Shown in pieces: positions 48,564-57,617 of a DNA stretch of 64,000 nucleotides. The notes under the pieces were generated by a model that worked only from the letters and a program-made list of their open reading frames with translations, made no database searches and was not told the DNA's origin. Source of the stretch: an uncultured Acetatifactor sp. Lineage in GTDB: Bacteria > Bacillota > Clostridia > Lachnospirales > Lachnospiraceae. Made by a program: the position numbers and the translations under genes. Within the stretch, counting starts at the first letter, position 1, and every line of letters starts with the position of its first letter. Location: NCBI GenBank assembly GCA_934426825.1, contig CAKRYI010000007.1:36549-100548 (forward strand). The letters run 5' to 3'.

Positions 48564-51506
48564 GTGAAAATTACATTTGAAAAGCAGGAGACTTCGCAAA
48601 TCAGCAGTCGGAATACAGCGGATAAGATAAAGGAAAGCAGGGGGAGCGGCTATCAGAGTGGCAAAAGCAATCGCAGTGCCGCTGCTTTTTTCTGCCCGGA
48701 GCCGGGAACAAACTGGATGAACGACACCGGCAAATCCAAGGGAAAGAGCATGGCGGAGATTCAGCAGGAGGCTGCCAATACGGATGTGGCAGTACAGCAG
48801 AATTACCGCACGGTTCTGGCAAACACCATGTCTGAGGAAGATTATGCCAAAATGGAGGAAGAGGGATTTTCCTTTTTCGATATGGACCCGGAGACGGCAG
48901 TGACTATCGTGGATAAAATCAAGGCGGAACTGGTGAAATCCGGCAAAGTGATTGTCGGTTACACGGATGATTTGGATATGGATACACTGGCAGCCGCACT
49001 GGGAAGCGATGCGCTGGCGACGGCAGTCCGGGACAGCTTCCGGGAGGCGGACATTCCGCTCACACAGGAAAACATAAATCAGGTAAAACTGGCTTGGAAT
49101 ATGGCGTCGACCCTGACGCAGCCCACGGAGAGCGGCTACGCTTACATGGTGGAAAACGAATTGCAGCCGGAAGTATGGGATTTTTACATGGCGCAAAGCA
49201 GCGGTGCATCTCCCAAAGGGGCAGAGTCCTTCGGAAAAGGACAGCCTAAGTTTTACGGAGAAGCCATAGAGGGGTATTATGCTGAAAATGCGGGGCGGGA
49301 AATCGATTCCCGGCTGCAGGCGCAGATAGAGAGCCTGTTGGAGAGAGAGGGTCTTGCGGTAAACGAGGAAAACCTTCGGACGGCGGAGGCGCTTTTGGAA
49401 CAGGGAGTGCCCCTAACCGGGGAAAATATGGCGCGGTGGCAGGAATTGGAGCACGTGCAGTTCCCGGTGACGGAGGACGCTTTTGCAAAGGCGGCGGCAG
49501 CAGCCGTCTCGGAGGGCAAAAATCCGGTTTACAGCGATTTGACAAAGCGGGACAATATTTATGAAAAGGCAGTGGAGATACTGGCTTATTATCAGGAGAG
49601 TGCGGAAAATTTTATTTCCGCAGGGGATATTACGGCACGCAGGCAGTTGGAGGAAGTGCGTCTGCGCATGAGCGCCGAGGTGAATATCAAACTGATTCAG
49701 AGCGGCTTTGCCATTGATACGGCTCCCATTGAGGAACTGTTGGAGGCACTGCGGAAAGCGGAACAGGAAGTGGCGGGAAACTATTTCCCCGGTGACGATA
49801 ATGCCGTAGCAAAATACGAGCAGTACCGGGACGTAAATGCAGTGGTGAATGACCTGCCCACGCTGCCCGCACAGATTCTCGGTACCTTCAGCGCCGGGGA
49901 CAGACTGGACACCCTGCAAGCCTTCCATGCAGAGGGCAGGGCTTTGCAGGGCACAATGGCTTCACAGGAAGCAATGGCTTCGCAAGAAGCCATGGTTTTG
50001 CAAAAAACCATTGGTAAAGCACAGCAAAGCTACGAAACGCTGATGACGGCGCCCAGAAAGGATTTGGGTGACAATATCCGCAAGGCATTTGCCAATGTGG
50101 ACGATATTTTACAGGATTTACAGTTGGCAGCTACGGACAGCAACCGCCGTGCAGTGAGAATACTCGGATATAACCGCATGGAAGTGACGGTGGAGAATAT
50201 CGAAAGAGTCCGGGCGGCAGATACGCTGGTACAATCGGTAGTGAAAAAGATGACACCTGCGTCAACTTTGAAGATGATTCGTGACGGCAAGAATCCGCTG
50301 AAAATGAACTTCCCGGAGCTGGAGCAGTATTTTGATTCCCTGCCGGAAGAGTATGAGAATGCCTCGGAGAGTTACAGCCGTTTCCTATACGGACTGGAGC
50401 AGAAAAAGGAGATTACGCAGCAGGAGCGTGAGGCATATATCGGCATTTACCGTATGCTCCACCAGCTTGACGCTTCGGACGGTGCGGCAGTGGGGGCGCT
50501 GGTGAACACCGGAGCGCAGGTTCATTTTTCCAATCTGTTATCCGCCGTGCGCAGCGGAAAGTTTAAGTCCATGGATGTGACGGTTTCGGACGAACTGGGA
50601 GTGACCATGGAGGTAATCCGAAAGGGCGAGAGCATTTCGGAACAGATTGCCAAGGGCTTTGTAAAAGACGTAAAGCAGTTATTGACAGATGTGTCATATA
50701 GCGAGGAGGCAGAAAAATCTTATCTGCAGGCGGATATGGAGCAGTTGAGAGCTGCGGCAGAGGCAGATACGGAAGCGGTATCTTTGCTGGAAAAGGCCAA
50801 GTTACCTCAAAACGCCGGAAATCTTTTGGCTGCACAGGAATTGTCCCGCGGAGCGGAGGCAACCTTTGGAAAGTGGAAGGACAGAAGAAAAGAAGAAATC
50901 AACAATCTGCTGGAGCATATGAACGGCAGAGAGGAATTTCAGGAAAGCTGTCAGTCCTTAACGGAAGACATGGATGTGGAGGTGCAGAAGGAGAGTCTGG
51001 AAAATGCGGATACCAGCATGGATGTCCGCAAGATGCAGCTTTTACACAAACAACTTACCGTTGCCGGCAGTCTGGCAAAGAGAGAGGACTATATTTTCCC
51101 TATGTATATCGGGGACGAACTGGCGAAGGTGCATTTTTCGCTGGATAACAGCGGGGAGGACAAAGGGCACATTGCGATTGCCGTTCATTTGTCCGATGAG
51201 GAGCAGATAGAGGCGCAGCTTTGGGCGGATAACGGAAAAATCACAGGTTATCTGTCAGGAAATACACAGGAATCGGTTATGAAATTGCAAAATGCCGCCG
51301 ATATATTTAGTAATTCCGTTCAAGAGAATACGGAAAAGGACTGGGAAGTGGATATTCTGTCAGTAACGGACAGACAGAGAGTGAATTCCCGGCAGAAAGA
51401 TACGTCTGTAAACAGGGAAGTTTCCGGCGAAGAAGCATACAGGGAAGTGGATAATGCAGAACTTTACCGCATTGCCAAAACATTTTTAAGAGCGATGCAG
51501 AAATGA
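48564..51506 (+). CDS. Large flagellin-linked protein, DUF6240-like
   Basis: The 980 residues are soluble, mostly helical, and lack a signal peptide. A short disordered N-terminus (about 1-55) precedes repeated helical units with acidic consensus such as EEGLAVNEENLRTAEALLEQ near 270 and VPLTGENMARWQEL. Similar 'T-EN---A' units recur near 170 and 550. A beta-containing end (about 840-960, FPMYIGDELAKVHFSLDN) resembles a flagellar hook-length/FliK-like C-domain only loosely. I associate it with DUF6240, found beside flagellin in Lachnospiraceae; function unknown. GTG 48564 with AGAGGAAC upstream is preferred over TTG 48525. Flagellin starts 7 nt after its stop. Confidence 0.6.
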   Translation: MKITFEKQETSQISSRNTADKIKESRGSGYQSGKSNRSAAAFFCPEPGTNWMNDTGKSKGKSMAEIQQEAANTDVAVQQNYRTVLANTMSEEDYAKMEEEGFSFFDMDPETAVTIVDKIKAELVKSGKVIVGYTDDLDMDTLAAALGSDALATAVRDSFREADIPLTQENINQVKLAWNMASTLTQPTESGYAYMVENELQPEVWDFYMAQSSGASPKGAESFGKGQPKFYGEAIEGYYAENAGREIDSRLQAQIESLLEREGLAVNEENLRTAEALLEQGVPLTGENMARWQELEHVQFPVTEDAFAKAAAAAVSEGKNPVYSDLTKRDNIYEKAVEILAYYQESAENFISAGDITARRQLEEVRLRMSAEVNIKLIQSGFAIDTAPIEELLEALRKAEQEVAGNYFPGDDNAVAKYEQYRDVNAVVNDLPTLPAQILGTFSAGDRLDTLQAFHAEGRALQGTMASQEAMASQEAMVLQKTIGKAQQSYETLMTAPRKDLGDNIRKAFANVDDILQDLQLAATDSNRRAVRILGYNRMEVTVENIERVRAADTLVQSVVKKMTPASTLKMIRDGKNPLKMNFPELEQYFDSLPEEYENASESYSRFLYGLEQKKEITQQEREAYIGIYRMLHQLDASDGAAVGALVNTGAQVHFSNLLSAVRSGKFKSMDVTVSDELGVTMEVIRKGESISEQIAKGFVKDVKQLLTDVSYSEEAEKSYLQADMEQLRAAAEADTEAVSLLEKAKLPQNAGNLLAAQELSRGAEATFGKWKDRRKEEINNLLEHMNGREEFQESCQSLTEDMDVEVQKESLENADTSMDVRKMQLLHKQLTVAGSLAKREDYIFPMYIGDELAKVHFSLDNSGEDKGHIAIAVHLSDEEQIEAQLWADNGKITGYLSGNTQESVMKLQNAADIFSNSVQENTEKDWEVDILSVTDRQRVNSRQKDTSVNREVSGEEAYREVDNAELYRIAKTFLRAMQK

Positions 51507-51513
51507 GGAAAGT

Positions 51514-52644
51514 ATGAGAATTAATTACAATGTATCAGCCATGTTATCCAATAATGCGCTGGCAAATAACGACAACTTGCTGGCACAGTCTTTGGAGAGG
51601 CTCTCGTCGGGCCTGAAAATCAACCATGCAAAGGACGACCCCGCAGGACTTGCCATGTCCAAGAGAATGAATGCGCAGATTCAGGGCGTTTCCGTAGCCG
51701 GACAGAATGCCAACGACGGTATTTCCATTATTGAAATAGCGGACGGCGCGTTGTCTGAGGTCAGCGATATGCTGCAGCGTATGAACGAACTGGCAATCAA
51801 ATCCGCCAACGGTATCATGAGTGAAAACGACCGCGCAACGGTACAGAAGGAAATTGCTCAGTTGAAGGAAGAGGTGACCCGTGTCTCCGAGACAACGGAA
51901 TTTAACGGACAGAAGCTGTTAAACGGCGAGTTCGATTTGAAAGGTTATACCGACCAGCTTGGCATTACGGTAAACACTTACAGCAAGGACGTGCCGGTCA
52001 AGGAGTATACCATTGACACCCTCACCGTGACGAAGGAAACCGTGGACGGCGCAGATGTGTACACAGTGGATGCGGACAATTTTGTGGCAGGAGCGGATTT
52101 CCCGGACGGCGCAAAAGTGGATATTCGGGACAGCCTGCTTACCATTAAAGGAAGCAATAATTTTGAACTGACGCTGGATTTGGCGGACGCAACGTTTGAC
52201 GCTGCCGGCAATCTGGATTTGAGCGGTCTGAAAATAGATGTTATGGGAATCGGCGCCATGCGTCTGCAAATCGGTGCCAATGAAGGACAGGTGCTTGCGG
52301 TAAACATTCCGGCAATGAACCTGCGCAATATGGGAATCGAAAATATGGATGTAAGTACCAAGGAAGGCGCACTGGATGGAATTTCCCGACTGGACGGCGC
52401 TGTAAAATATGTGTCTGAGATTCGAGGCAGACTGGGTGCTTACCAGAACCGTCTGGAGTCCACAGTGAGCAGTCTGGATATTACCCATGAAAATATGACG
52501 GCAGCATATTCCCGTATTATGGACGTGGATATGGCAGAGGAAATGACGCAGTATACCACCTATCAGGTGCTTACACAGGCAGGAACCTCCATGCTGGCTC
52601 AGGCAAACGAGAGACCTTCTCAGGTATTACAGTTGTTGCAGTAG
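51514..52644 (+). CDS. Flagellin
   Basis: The 376 residues form the filament subunit. The N-terminal D0/D1 region (MRINYNVSAMLSNNALANND, then LERLSSGLKINHAKDDPAGL) and C-terminal D1/D0 (LGAYQNRLESTVSSLDITHE to the end LANERPSQVLQLLQ) are both intact. The central variable part (about 150-285) is short and beta-rich. No signal peptide, as expected for flagellar type III export. AGGAAAG precedes the ATG. The fliS chaperone follows, and the large DUF6240-like gene sits before it with almost no gap, so its own sigma-28 promoter must lie further upstream or inside that gene; I could not find a clear one. Confidence 0.96.
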   Translation: MRINYNVSAMLSNNALANNDNLLAQSLERLSSGLKINHAKDDPAGLAMSKRMNAQIQGVSVAGQNANDGISIIEIADGALSEVSDMLQRMNELAIKSANGIMSENDRATVQKEIAQLKEEVTRVSETTEFNGQKLLNGEFDLKGYTDQLGITVNTYSKDVPVKEYTIDTLTVTKETVDGADVYTVDADNFVAGADFPDGAKVDIRDSLLTIKGSNNFELTLDLADATFDAAGNLDLSGLKIDVMGIGAMRLQIGANEGQVLAVNIPAMNLRNMGIENMDVSTKEGALDGISRLDGAVKYVSEIRGRLGAYQNRLESTVSSLDITHENMTAAYSRIMDVDMAEEMTQYTTYQVLTQAGTSMLAQANERPSQVLQLLQ

Positions 52645-52669
52645 GCGAAAATGTCGGGAGTGAAAAGCT

Positions 52670-53146
52670 ATGACAAAAGAATGTAAGCAGCAGTTTACCC
52701 TGCGTATCACACAGGCAAATTCCACAGAAATGGTAGTCATTCTCTATGAAATGCTGCTCTGTTATCTGGAAGAGTGCGAAGAGGCAATTAAAAAGAGTGA
52801 TAAAAAGACGCTGGCTGAGGCTGTCCGTAAGGCAAGAGGCTGTCTGAATGAACTGATGCAGTCCCTCCATTTAGAGTACGAACCGGCAAAGGAACTGATG
52901 CAGCTTTATCTCTTTTGCGTCAGGAGACTGGCAAGGGTGGAACTGAAAGAGGATATGACAATGGTAGAGGATGTCTGCAAAGTGATTCAACCCCTGCATG
53001 ATGCGTATGCGCAGATTGCGGCACAGAACAAACAGGGGTCGGTTATGCAAAATTCCCAGACCGTGTATGCCGGATTGACATACGGCAGAAATACATTAAC
53101 CGAGAACATGGCTGACCAAGGCGCGAATCGCGGAATGCTGGTGTGA
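52670..53146 (+). CDS. fliS: FliS-like flagellin export chaperone
   Basis: The 158-residue helical protein opens with RITQANSTEMVVILYEMLLCYLEECEEAI, the FliS pattern (T/S-x-E-x-[IV]-x-x-L-Y-E/D). Helices continue to about 125, and a polar tail of 30 residues follows. FliS binds the flagellin C-terminus to prevent cytoplasmic assembly. Its position right after flagellin supports the call. The tail is longer than in typical FliS (about 130 residues), and its last 51 bases overlap the DUF2508 gene on the other strand. Confidence 0.85.
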   Translation: MTKECKQQFTLRITQANSTEMVVILYEMLLCYLEECEEAIKKSDKKTLAEAVRKARGCLNELMQSLHLEYEPAKELMQLYLFCVRRLARVELKEDMTMVEDVCKVIQPLHDAYAQIAAQNKQGSVMQNSQTVYAGLTYGRNTLTENMADQGANRGMLV

Positions 53147-53389
53147 CGGTTCCGGGGACGCTTCCGCCTTTAAGGCAAGGCAGGTGAGGTGTTCATACCG
53201 CTTTTGCAGTGAATTAATTTCATAAATGTAGCTGTCGATTAAATCTGTTTCAACAGCGTTATCAAAACCCGCATAGGCAATTTCCAAAGCTAAGCGGGTT
53301 TTTTCTATGGAATCTTTTAAGGATAAAGGCGTAAGATCCTCTGTCACAGGCAGGGAATTGTCAACATTCTGATGATAAAAAATTTTCAA
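53096..53389 (-). CDS. DUF2508 (YaaL-like) protein
   Basis: The 97-residue helical protein contains SIEKTRLALEIAYAGFDNAV-type residues then ETDLIDSYIYEINSLQKRYE, the DUF2508 core. YaaL-like genes normally lie between recR and bofA on one strand. Here it is on the minus strand, pointing away from the bofA-like gene, with recR absent from the window. It starts with TTG; AAAGGAA lies 9 nt upstream. Its end overlaps the fliS end by 51 bp antisense. Function unknown. Confidence 0.8.
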   Translation of the reverse strand: MKIFYHQNVDNSLPVTEDLTPLSLKDSIEKTRLALEIAYAGFDNAVETDLIDSYIYEINSLQKRYEHLTCLALKAEASPEPSHQHSAIRALVSHVLG

Positions 53390-53513
53390 GGCACACGATT
53401 CCTTTCAACTTAATTGGTAACAGTATAGCCTCAAATTTCAAAAATATACCAGAAATGTATATTTTGTACAGGAAAGACATAGAGTGTATCAAAGAAAAAG
53501 GGATGTACTGCAC

Positions 53514-53786
53514 ATGAATCAATCGTTGGGTACGCTGTTTATTGTGTTAAGCTGCATGGGAATTTTGTTGGTCGGCGCAGTCCGCAAAAAATTGGAATGG
53601 CTGTTAAATCTTGTGATGAGAGGCGTTTTGGGAATGGTGAGCATTTATTTTGTCAATATGGGGCTTGCCGGATTCGGGATTTCCCTCGGTGTCGGCATGA
53701 ATGCCGTGACGCTTTTGACATCCGCAGTGCTTGGATTTCCGGGGCTTTTGGCGCTTTATGGCGTGGGAATTTACCGCATGTTGTAG
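53514..53786 (+). CDS. bofA: BofA-like (pro-sigma-K processing inhibitor) membrane protein
   Basis: This 90-residue protein has three hydrophobic segments (about 5-22, 30-50, 55-85). The C-terminal part GISLGVGMNAVTLLTSAVLG then FPGLLALYGVGIY is the BofA signature. In Bacillus, BofA holds the SpoIVFB protease inactive until engulfment is complete. In this lineage it may be a sporulation remnant or active. An in-frame GTG at 53484 with AGGAAAG 7 nt before it gives ten more residues and is a real alternative start. It diverges from the DUF2508 gene. Confidence 0.83.
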   Translation: MNQSLGTLFIVLSCMGILLVGAVRKKLEWLLNLVMRGVLGMVSIYFVNMGLAGFGISLGVGMNAVTLLTSAVLGFPGLLALYGVGIYRML

Positions 53787-53987
53787 AAAAGTACCAAAAT
53801 TCATTTTTTTGTACACAGCTACTTGAAAAAGAAATCCGCAGCCGATATAATGCAACTTACAAACATTCAATGAGCACTTTCTAAAGAATCGTTAACGGAG
53901 GCACGGTCGCCTCAATTTCACAGAAGAAGTAATTTCATTTATGGAAACCATTGAAAAGGAAATGGTACAGAGTACAAAGGAGATGAA
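53787..53987. other. Leader of the Tad pilus operon
   Basis: The 200-nt gap holds GCCGATAT (53841-53848), which equals the -10 box of sigma-28 (FliA/SigD) promoters, but TAAA is not at the expected place 15 nt upstream. A small hairpin GAGGC/GCCTC lies at about 53899-53914. A 17-codon frame (METIEKEM..., 53941-53994) leads into the prepilin-peptidase gene. I cannot assign the promoter with confidence. Confidence 0.35.
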
Positions 53988-54494
53988 TTGTTGATAGCAT
54001 TGTGTTTTATGCTGGGAATCGCCTGTTATTTTGACTACAGAAAGGGAAGGATTCCGAATCTGTTGTTGATTTCCATGCTGATTTCCGGAGAAATTCTAAC
54101 CGGTATCTGCGGCAAGCCACAGGATATGATATGGTTTTTATTAAAGAGTGTGGTGGTGGTTCTGATTCTGTATCCCGTGTTCCGCATTGGGGCGCTGGGA
54201 GCCGGTGATGTCAAATTATACGGTATCTGTGCGGGGTATCTGCCCCGGAATAAATTCCTGTTTTTTCTGTTTTTCTCGCTGTTAATCGCAGCGGTAATTT
54301 CCCTGATTAAAATAATGGTACAAAAGAGTGCGGCGGAGAGATTCGGGTATTTCTGCGAGTATGTGGCAGGCGTGGCACGCAGCGGAAAATTTTATTTGTA
54401 TATTGAGGATGCAAAAGAGCGTAAAACCGCCGGTATCTGTCTGGCGGGACCGATTCTGGGAAGCCTGCTTCTGTATCTGGGAGGTGTCTATTGA
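53988..54494 (+). CDS. Prepilin peptidase, A24 family (TadV/CpaA-type)
   Basis: This 168-residue integral membrane aspartic protease has about five helices. The two catalytic Asp residues are in DYRKGRIPNLL (about 13) and the GAGDVKLYG motif (GxGD) near residue 67. It would cut the leader from the Flp pilin and from pseudopilins at the membrane. TTG 53988 or 53991 is the start; AAAGGAGATG lies just before and no ATG fits. Its stop overlaps the next start by 4 bp, so it begins the translationally coupled Tad operon. A second A24 gene lies at 61809. Confidence 0.9.
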   Translation: MLIALCFMLGIACYFDYRKGRIPNLLLISMLISGEILTGICGKPQDMIWFLLKSVVVVLILYPVFRIGALGAGDVKLYGICAGYLPRNKFLFFLFFSLLIAAVISLIKIMVQKSAAERFGYFCEYVAGVARSGKFYLYIEDAKERKTAGICLAGPILGSLLLYLGGVY

Positions 54495-55516
54495 GAGAAG
54501 AGTCAAAGGACGTTCTGATATTGTGTGACACAGAGGAGGAATATGCCGGTCTCATGACGGATTTTTTGAAAAGCCGAAAGGCCCTTCCGTGGGAAATACG
54601 AACCTACACGGTGGTGGAACTGCTTTTGAAAGAGGAAAAGCCGGGACAGATTTCCATGCTGGTGGCGGCGGAGGGGGCATACTGCGATGACTTACAGGCG
54701 TTGCAGCCTTTGCGCACCGTGATTCTGAATGAGAGCGGTATGGTGAAATGGGGGCAGCTCTGTCAGGTGAATAAATATCAGCAGGCGGATAGGGTGTTGA
54801 AGGAATTGCTGGAAATCTATATGGAGATTGCGCCGGGTGGTCTGCCCAAGCTATGGTGCAGGAGTAATACCCGCTTTATCGGTATGTATTCCCCGGTAAA
54901 ACGATGCCTGCAAACCTCGGTCGCACTGACCATGAGCCAGATGTTAGCGGAGGAGCACCGCACACTGTACCTGAACTTTGAACAATATGCGGGCATTACC
55001 GAACTTCTGCCGGAGGTGCAGAACAGGGACATGGCGGACCTTCTGTATTTTCTAAATGTGGAACAGGGAAAATTCCGGCTGCGGATGCAGACCATAGTGC
55101 AGAAAAAAGGAAAACTGGACTATGTTCCCCCTATGCGCTCCGGTCAGAATCTGCTCACGGTGTCAGCGGCAGAGTGGATGCAGTTTATACAAAAACTCGC
55201 AGAATTGGGCGAGTACGAATACGTGGTATTGGACTTAAGTGACAGCATACAGGGCTTGTTTGATATTCTGAGAAACTGCCATAAGATTTTCACGCTCACT
55301 GCAGATGACCGCATTGCGAAAAGCAAGCTGTTGCAGTATGAGCAACTATTAGGCTTGTATGAATATGAGGATGTCCTGCAAAAGACCTGCCGCAGCGCGC
55401 CGCCCCATATCCGAAGACTCCCGGAGGAGCCGGAGCAGTATGTGCGGGGCGAACTGGCGGAGTATGTGCGGAGACAGTTGAAGGAGATTATTGGGGATGA
55501 AGATGAGAGGGCATGA
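54491..55516 (+). CDS. TadZ/CpaE-like protein lacking the Walker A lysine
   Basis: The 341 residues look like a receiver-like N-domain (about 1-110) joined to a ParA/MinD-like domain (about 120-300). The expected Walker A (KGGVGKT) is replaced by GMYSPVKRCLQTSVALTMSQ near residue 130, so no phosphate-binding Lys signature is present. EYVVLDLSD near 245 keeps the Walker B look. TadZ localises the Tad machine to a cell site; this one may do so without ATP turnover. TTG 54491 overlaps the stop of the peptidase and has GGAGG 6 nt before it. tadA follows. Confidence 0.75.
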   Translation: MREESKDVLILCDTEEEYAGLMTDFLKSRKALPWEIRTYTVVELLLKEEKPGQISMLVAAEGAYCDDLQALQPLRTVILNESGMVKWGQLCQVNKYQQADRVLKELLEIYMEIAPGGLPKLWCRSNTRFIGMYSPVKRCLQTSVALTMSQMLAEEHRTLYLNFEQYAGITELLPEVQNRDMADLLYFLNVEQGKFRLRMQTIVQKKGKLDYVPPMRSGQNLLTVSAAEWMQFIQKLAELGEYEYVVLDLSDSIQGLFDILRNCHKIFTLTADDRIAKSKLLQYEQLLGLYEYEDVLQKTCRSAPPHIRRLPEEPEQYVRGELAEYVRRQLKEIIGDEDERA

Positions 55517-55589
55517 AATCGGCAAGAAAGCTGGTTAGAACGGAATTAATAGCAATGGGAATGGAAGAGTGAGGGGGTGACATGCGGAA

Positions 55590-56807
55590 ATGGATTATGT
55601 GCAGATGAGGCGGGAACTTGGTGCGAAAGTGCGGGAGCGGCTGGATTTTGGCAGGGATTACACTGACGAGGAAGTGGAAAATGTAATTGACGAGGTGATT
55701 TTGGAACAGGAGACACGGGTCTGTTATCCGGTGGAACTCCTGAGGCAGTTGAAACAGGAAATTTTTGATTCCATGCGCAGACTGGACATTTTGCAGATTT
55801 TTGTGGAGGATCCGACGGTCACGGAAATCATGATTAACGGAATGGAGCATATTTTTGTGGAACAGCAGGGGCGGCTGCGGGAGCTGGATGTAAAGTTTGA
55901 ATCCATGGAAAGACTTCAGGATGTTATCCAGCAGATAGTGGCGGGCTGCAACCGGGTGGTGAACGAGTCCTCCCCCATTGTGGACGCCAGACTGGAGAAC
56001 GGTTCCAGAGTAAATATTGTGATGAAACCGGTGGCGCTGAACGGGCCAATTATTACCATTCGCCGGTTCCCGGAACATCCCATTACCATGAAGCAGCTTA
56101 TTCTCAACCATTCGATTTCCACCGAGGCGGCAGCCTTTTTGGAAAAACTGGTTCTGGCGGGATATAACATTTTTATCAGCGGAGGAACCGGCAGCGGAAA
56201 GACAACCTTTCTCAATGTACTGTCCTGCTTTATTCCGTCGGAGGAGAGAGTTATCACCATAGAAGACAGCGCGGAACTGCAGCTGCAGGGACTGCCCAAT
56301 CTGGTGCGGATGGAAACCCGAAACGGAAATGTGGAAGGCTGCAATGAGATTACCATGCGTGAACTGATCCGCAGTTCCCTGCGTATGAGACCGGATCGCA
56401 TTATCGTCGGGGAGGTGCGTGGGGCGGAAGCAATCGATATGCTGCAATGTATGAATACGGGGCATGACGGCAGTATGTCCACCGGACACGCCAACAGCGG
56501 GGCGGATATGCTGTCCCGTCTGGAAAATATGGTTCTTATGGGACTGGAGATTCCGTTGCCCGCTATCAGACAGCAGATTGCCTCAGGCATAGACATTCTC
56601 GTCCATTTAGGAAGGCTTCGGGACAAATCCCGAAAGGTGTTGGAAATCACGGAAATCACGGGATGCGAGGAAGGCAAAATTCAGCTAAATCCGCTGTATG
56701 CTTTTGAGGAGGAAGGTCAGGACGATTCCGGGAACGTGATAGGGCAGCTTTGCAGGAAAGGAGAATTACAGCGTGAAAACAAACTTAAAGCGGCGGGATT
56801 ATCATAA
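55590..56807 (+). CDS. tadA: CpaF/TadA-type pilus assembly ATPase
   Basis: This 405-residue hexameric secretion ATPase powers Flp pilus growth. The N-domain (about 1-120) includes VEDPTVTEIMINGMEHIFVE. Walker A GGTGSGKT is at 198-205, ITIEDSAELQL is the Asp box, IIVGEVRGAEAIDML Walker B, and GSMSTGHANS the His box. All catalytic motifs are intact. ATG 55590 is used. Its end overlaps the start of tadB by 35 bp, which implies coupled translation. Confidence 0.95.
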   Translation: MDYVQMRRELGAKVRERLDFGRDYTDEEVENVIDEVILEQETRVCYPVELLRQLKQEIFDSMRRLDILQIFVEDPTVTEIMINGMEHIFVEQQGRLRELDVKFESMERLQDVIQQIVAGCNRVVNESSPIVDARLENGSRVNIVMKPVALNGPIITIRRFPEHPITMKQLILNHSISTEAAAFLEKLVLAGYNIFISGGTGSGKTTFLNVLSCFIPSEERVITIEDSAELQLQGLPNLVRMETRNGNVEGCNEITMRELIRSSLRMRPDRIIVGEVRGAEAIDMLQCMNTGHDGSMSTGHANSGADMLSRLENMVLMGLEIPLPAIRQQIASGIDILVHLGRLRDKSRKVLEITEITGCEEGKIQLNPLYAFEEEGQDDSGNVIGQLCRKGELQRENKLKAAGLS

Positions 56808-57543
56808 GTGCCAGTGGAGCCGGACGGGATTGATTTGTGCTGTTGCCAAATCAGCGGGTGTGGTCATGTGCTTTGCTTTTTTCTTTTACCGGAGTATCTG
56901 GGCGATACTGCCCCTTGCCTTTGTTGGCGCCGCCTATTTTCGCATCCAGATGCAAAGGCAGAAAAGCCGCTCGAAAGAGGAACTCACCAACCAGTTTAAG
57001 GAATGTATCCTGTCCGTGGCAACGGCACTAAAGGCGGGATATGCCGTGGAAAATGCTTTTCTGGAAAGCCGGGCGGATATGGAAATGTTGTTTGGCATTC
57101 ATTCTTATATCTATCAGGAACTGGAATTTATCCGGAGAGGACTAGTTATCAACATTACTTTGGAAGAGCAGCTGACGGATTTGGCGGAGCGGAGTGACAG
57201 TGAGGAGGTGAGGCAGTTTGTTACGGTTTTGACGGTGGCAAGAAAAAGCGGCGGGAATCTGCCGGGAATCATTCAGGAGGCGGCAGAGTTAATCGGACGG
57301 CGGGTGGATGCGAGAAAAGAACTACAGGTGCTGTTAAGCGGGCGAAGAATGGAACAGACGATTATGAAACTGGTGCCGTTTGGGGTTCTTTTGTATATCG
57401 GATTCAGCTATCCCGGCTATTTCGATGTGTTGTATCACAATCTGCAGGGGATTGCCATTATGACGGTGTGTGTTGCCATTTATCTTACGGCGTACCTTTT
57501 GGGGGAGCGGATTATGGAGGGCATCCGGCGGGAAATGATGTAG
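56773..57543 (+). CDS. tadB: TadB-type inner-membrane platform protein
   Basis: This 256-residue member of the type II secretion F family has two N-terminal helices (about 15-55). A cytoplasmic T2SSF domain follows (NQFKECILSVATALKAGYAV and LGDLAERSDSEEV-like helix near 140). Two C-terminal helices (about 200-250) complete it. It would form the membrane base of the pilus with TadC. GTG 56773, after GGAAAGGAG, starts inside tadA. Confidence 0.87.
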   Translation: MKTNLKRRDYHKCQWSRTGLICAVAKSAGVVMCFAFFFYRSIWAILPLAFVGAAYFRIQMQRQKSRSKEELTNQFKECILSVATALKAGYAVENAFLESRADMEMLFGIHSYIYQELEFIRRGLVINITLEEQLTDLAERSDSEEVRQFVTVLTVARKSGGNLPGIIQEAAELIGRRVDARKELQVLLSGRRMEQTIMKLVPFGVLLYIGFSYPGYFDVLYHNLQGIAIMTVCVAIYLTAYLLGERIMEGIRREMM

Positions 57544-57617
57544 GCGGTTAACGGCGGGAACCTATGTAGGCGGCTAAACCGAAAAACCCTGTAGATGGGG
57601 AAAGGAGGTGTGGGCAG

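Noticed and set aside
55488..56489. Minus-strand frame over tadA
   Set aside because: The + strand encodes an intact CpaF ATPase with all motifs; the reverse frame has no homology-like features.
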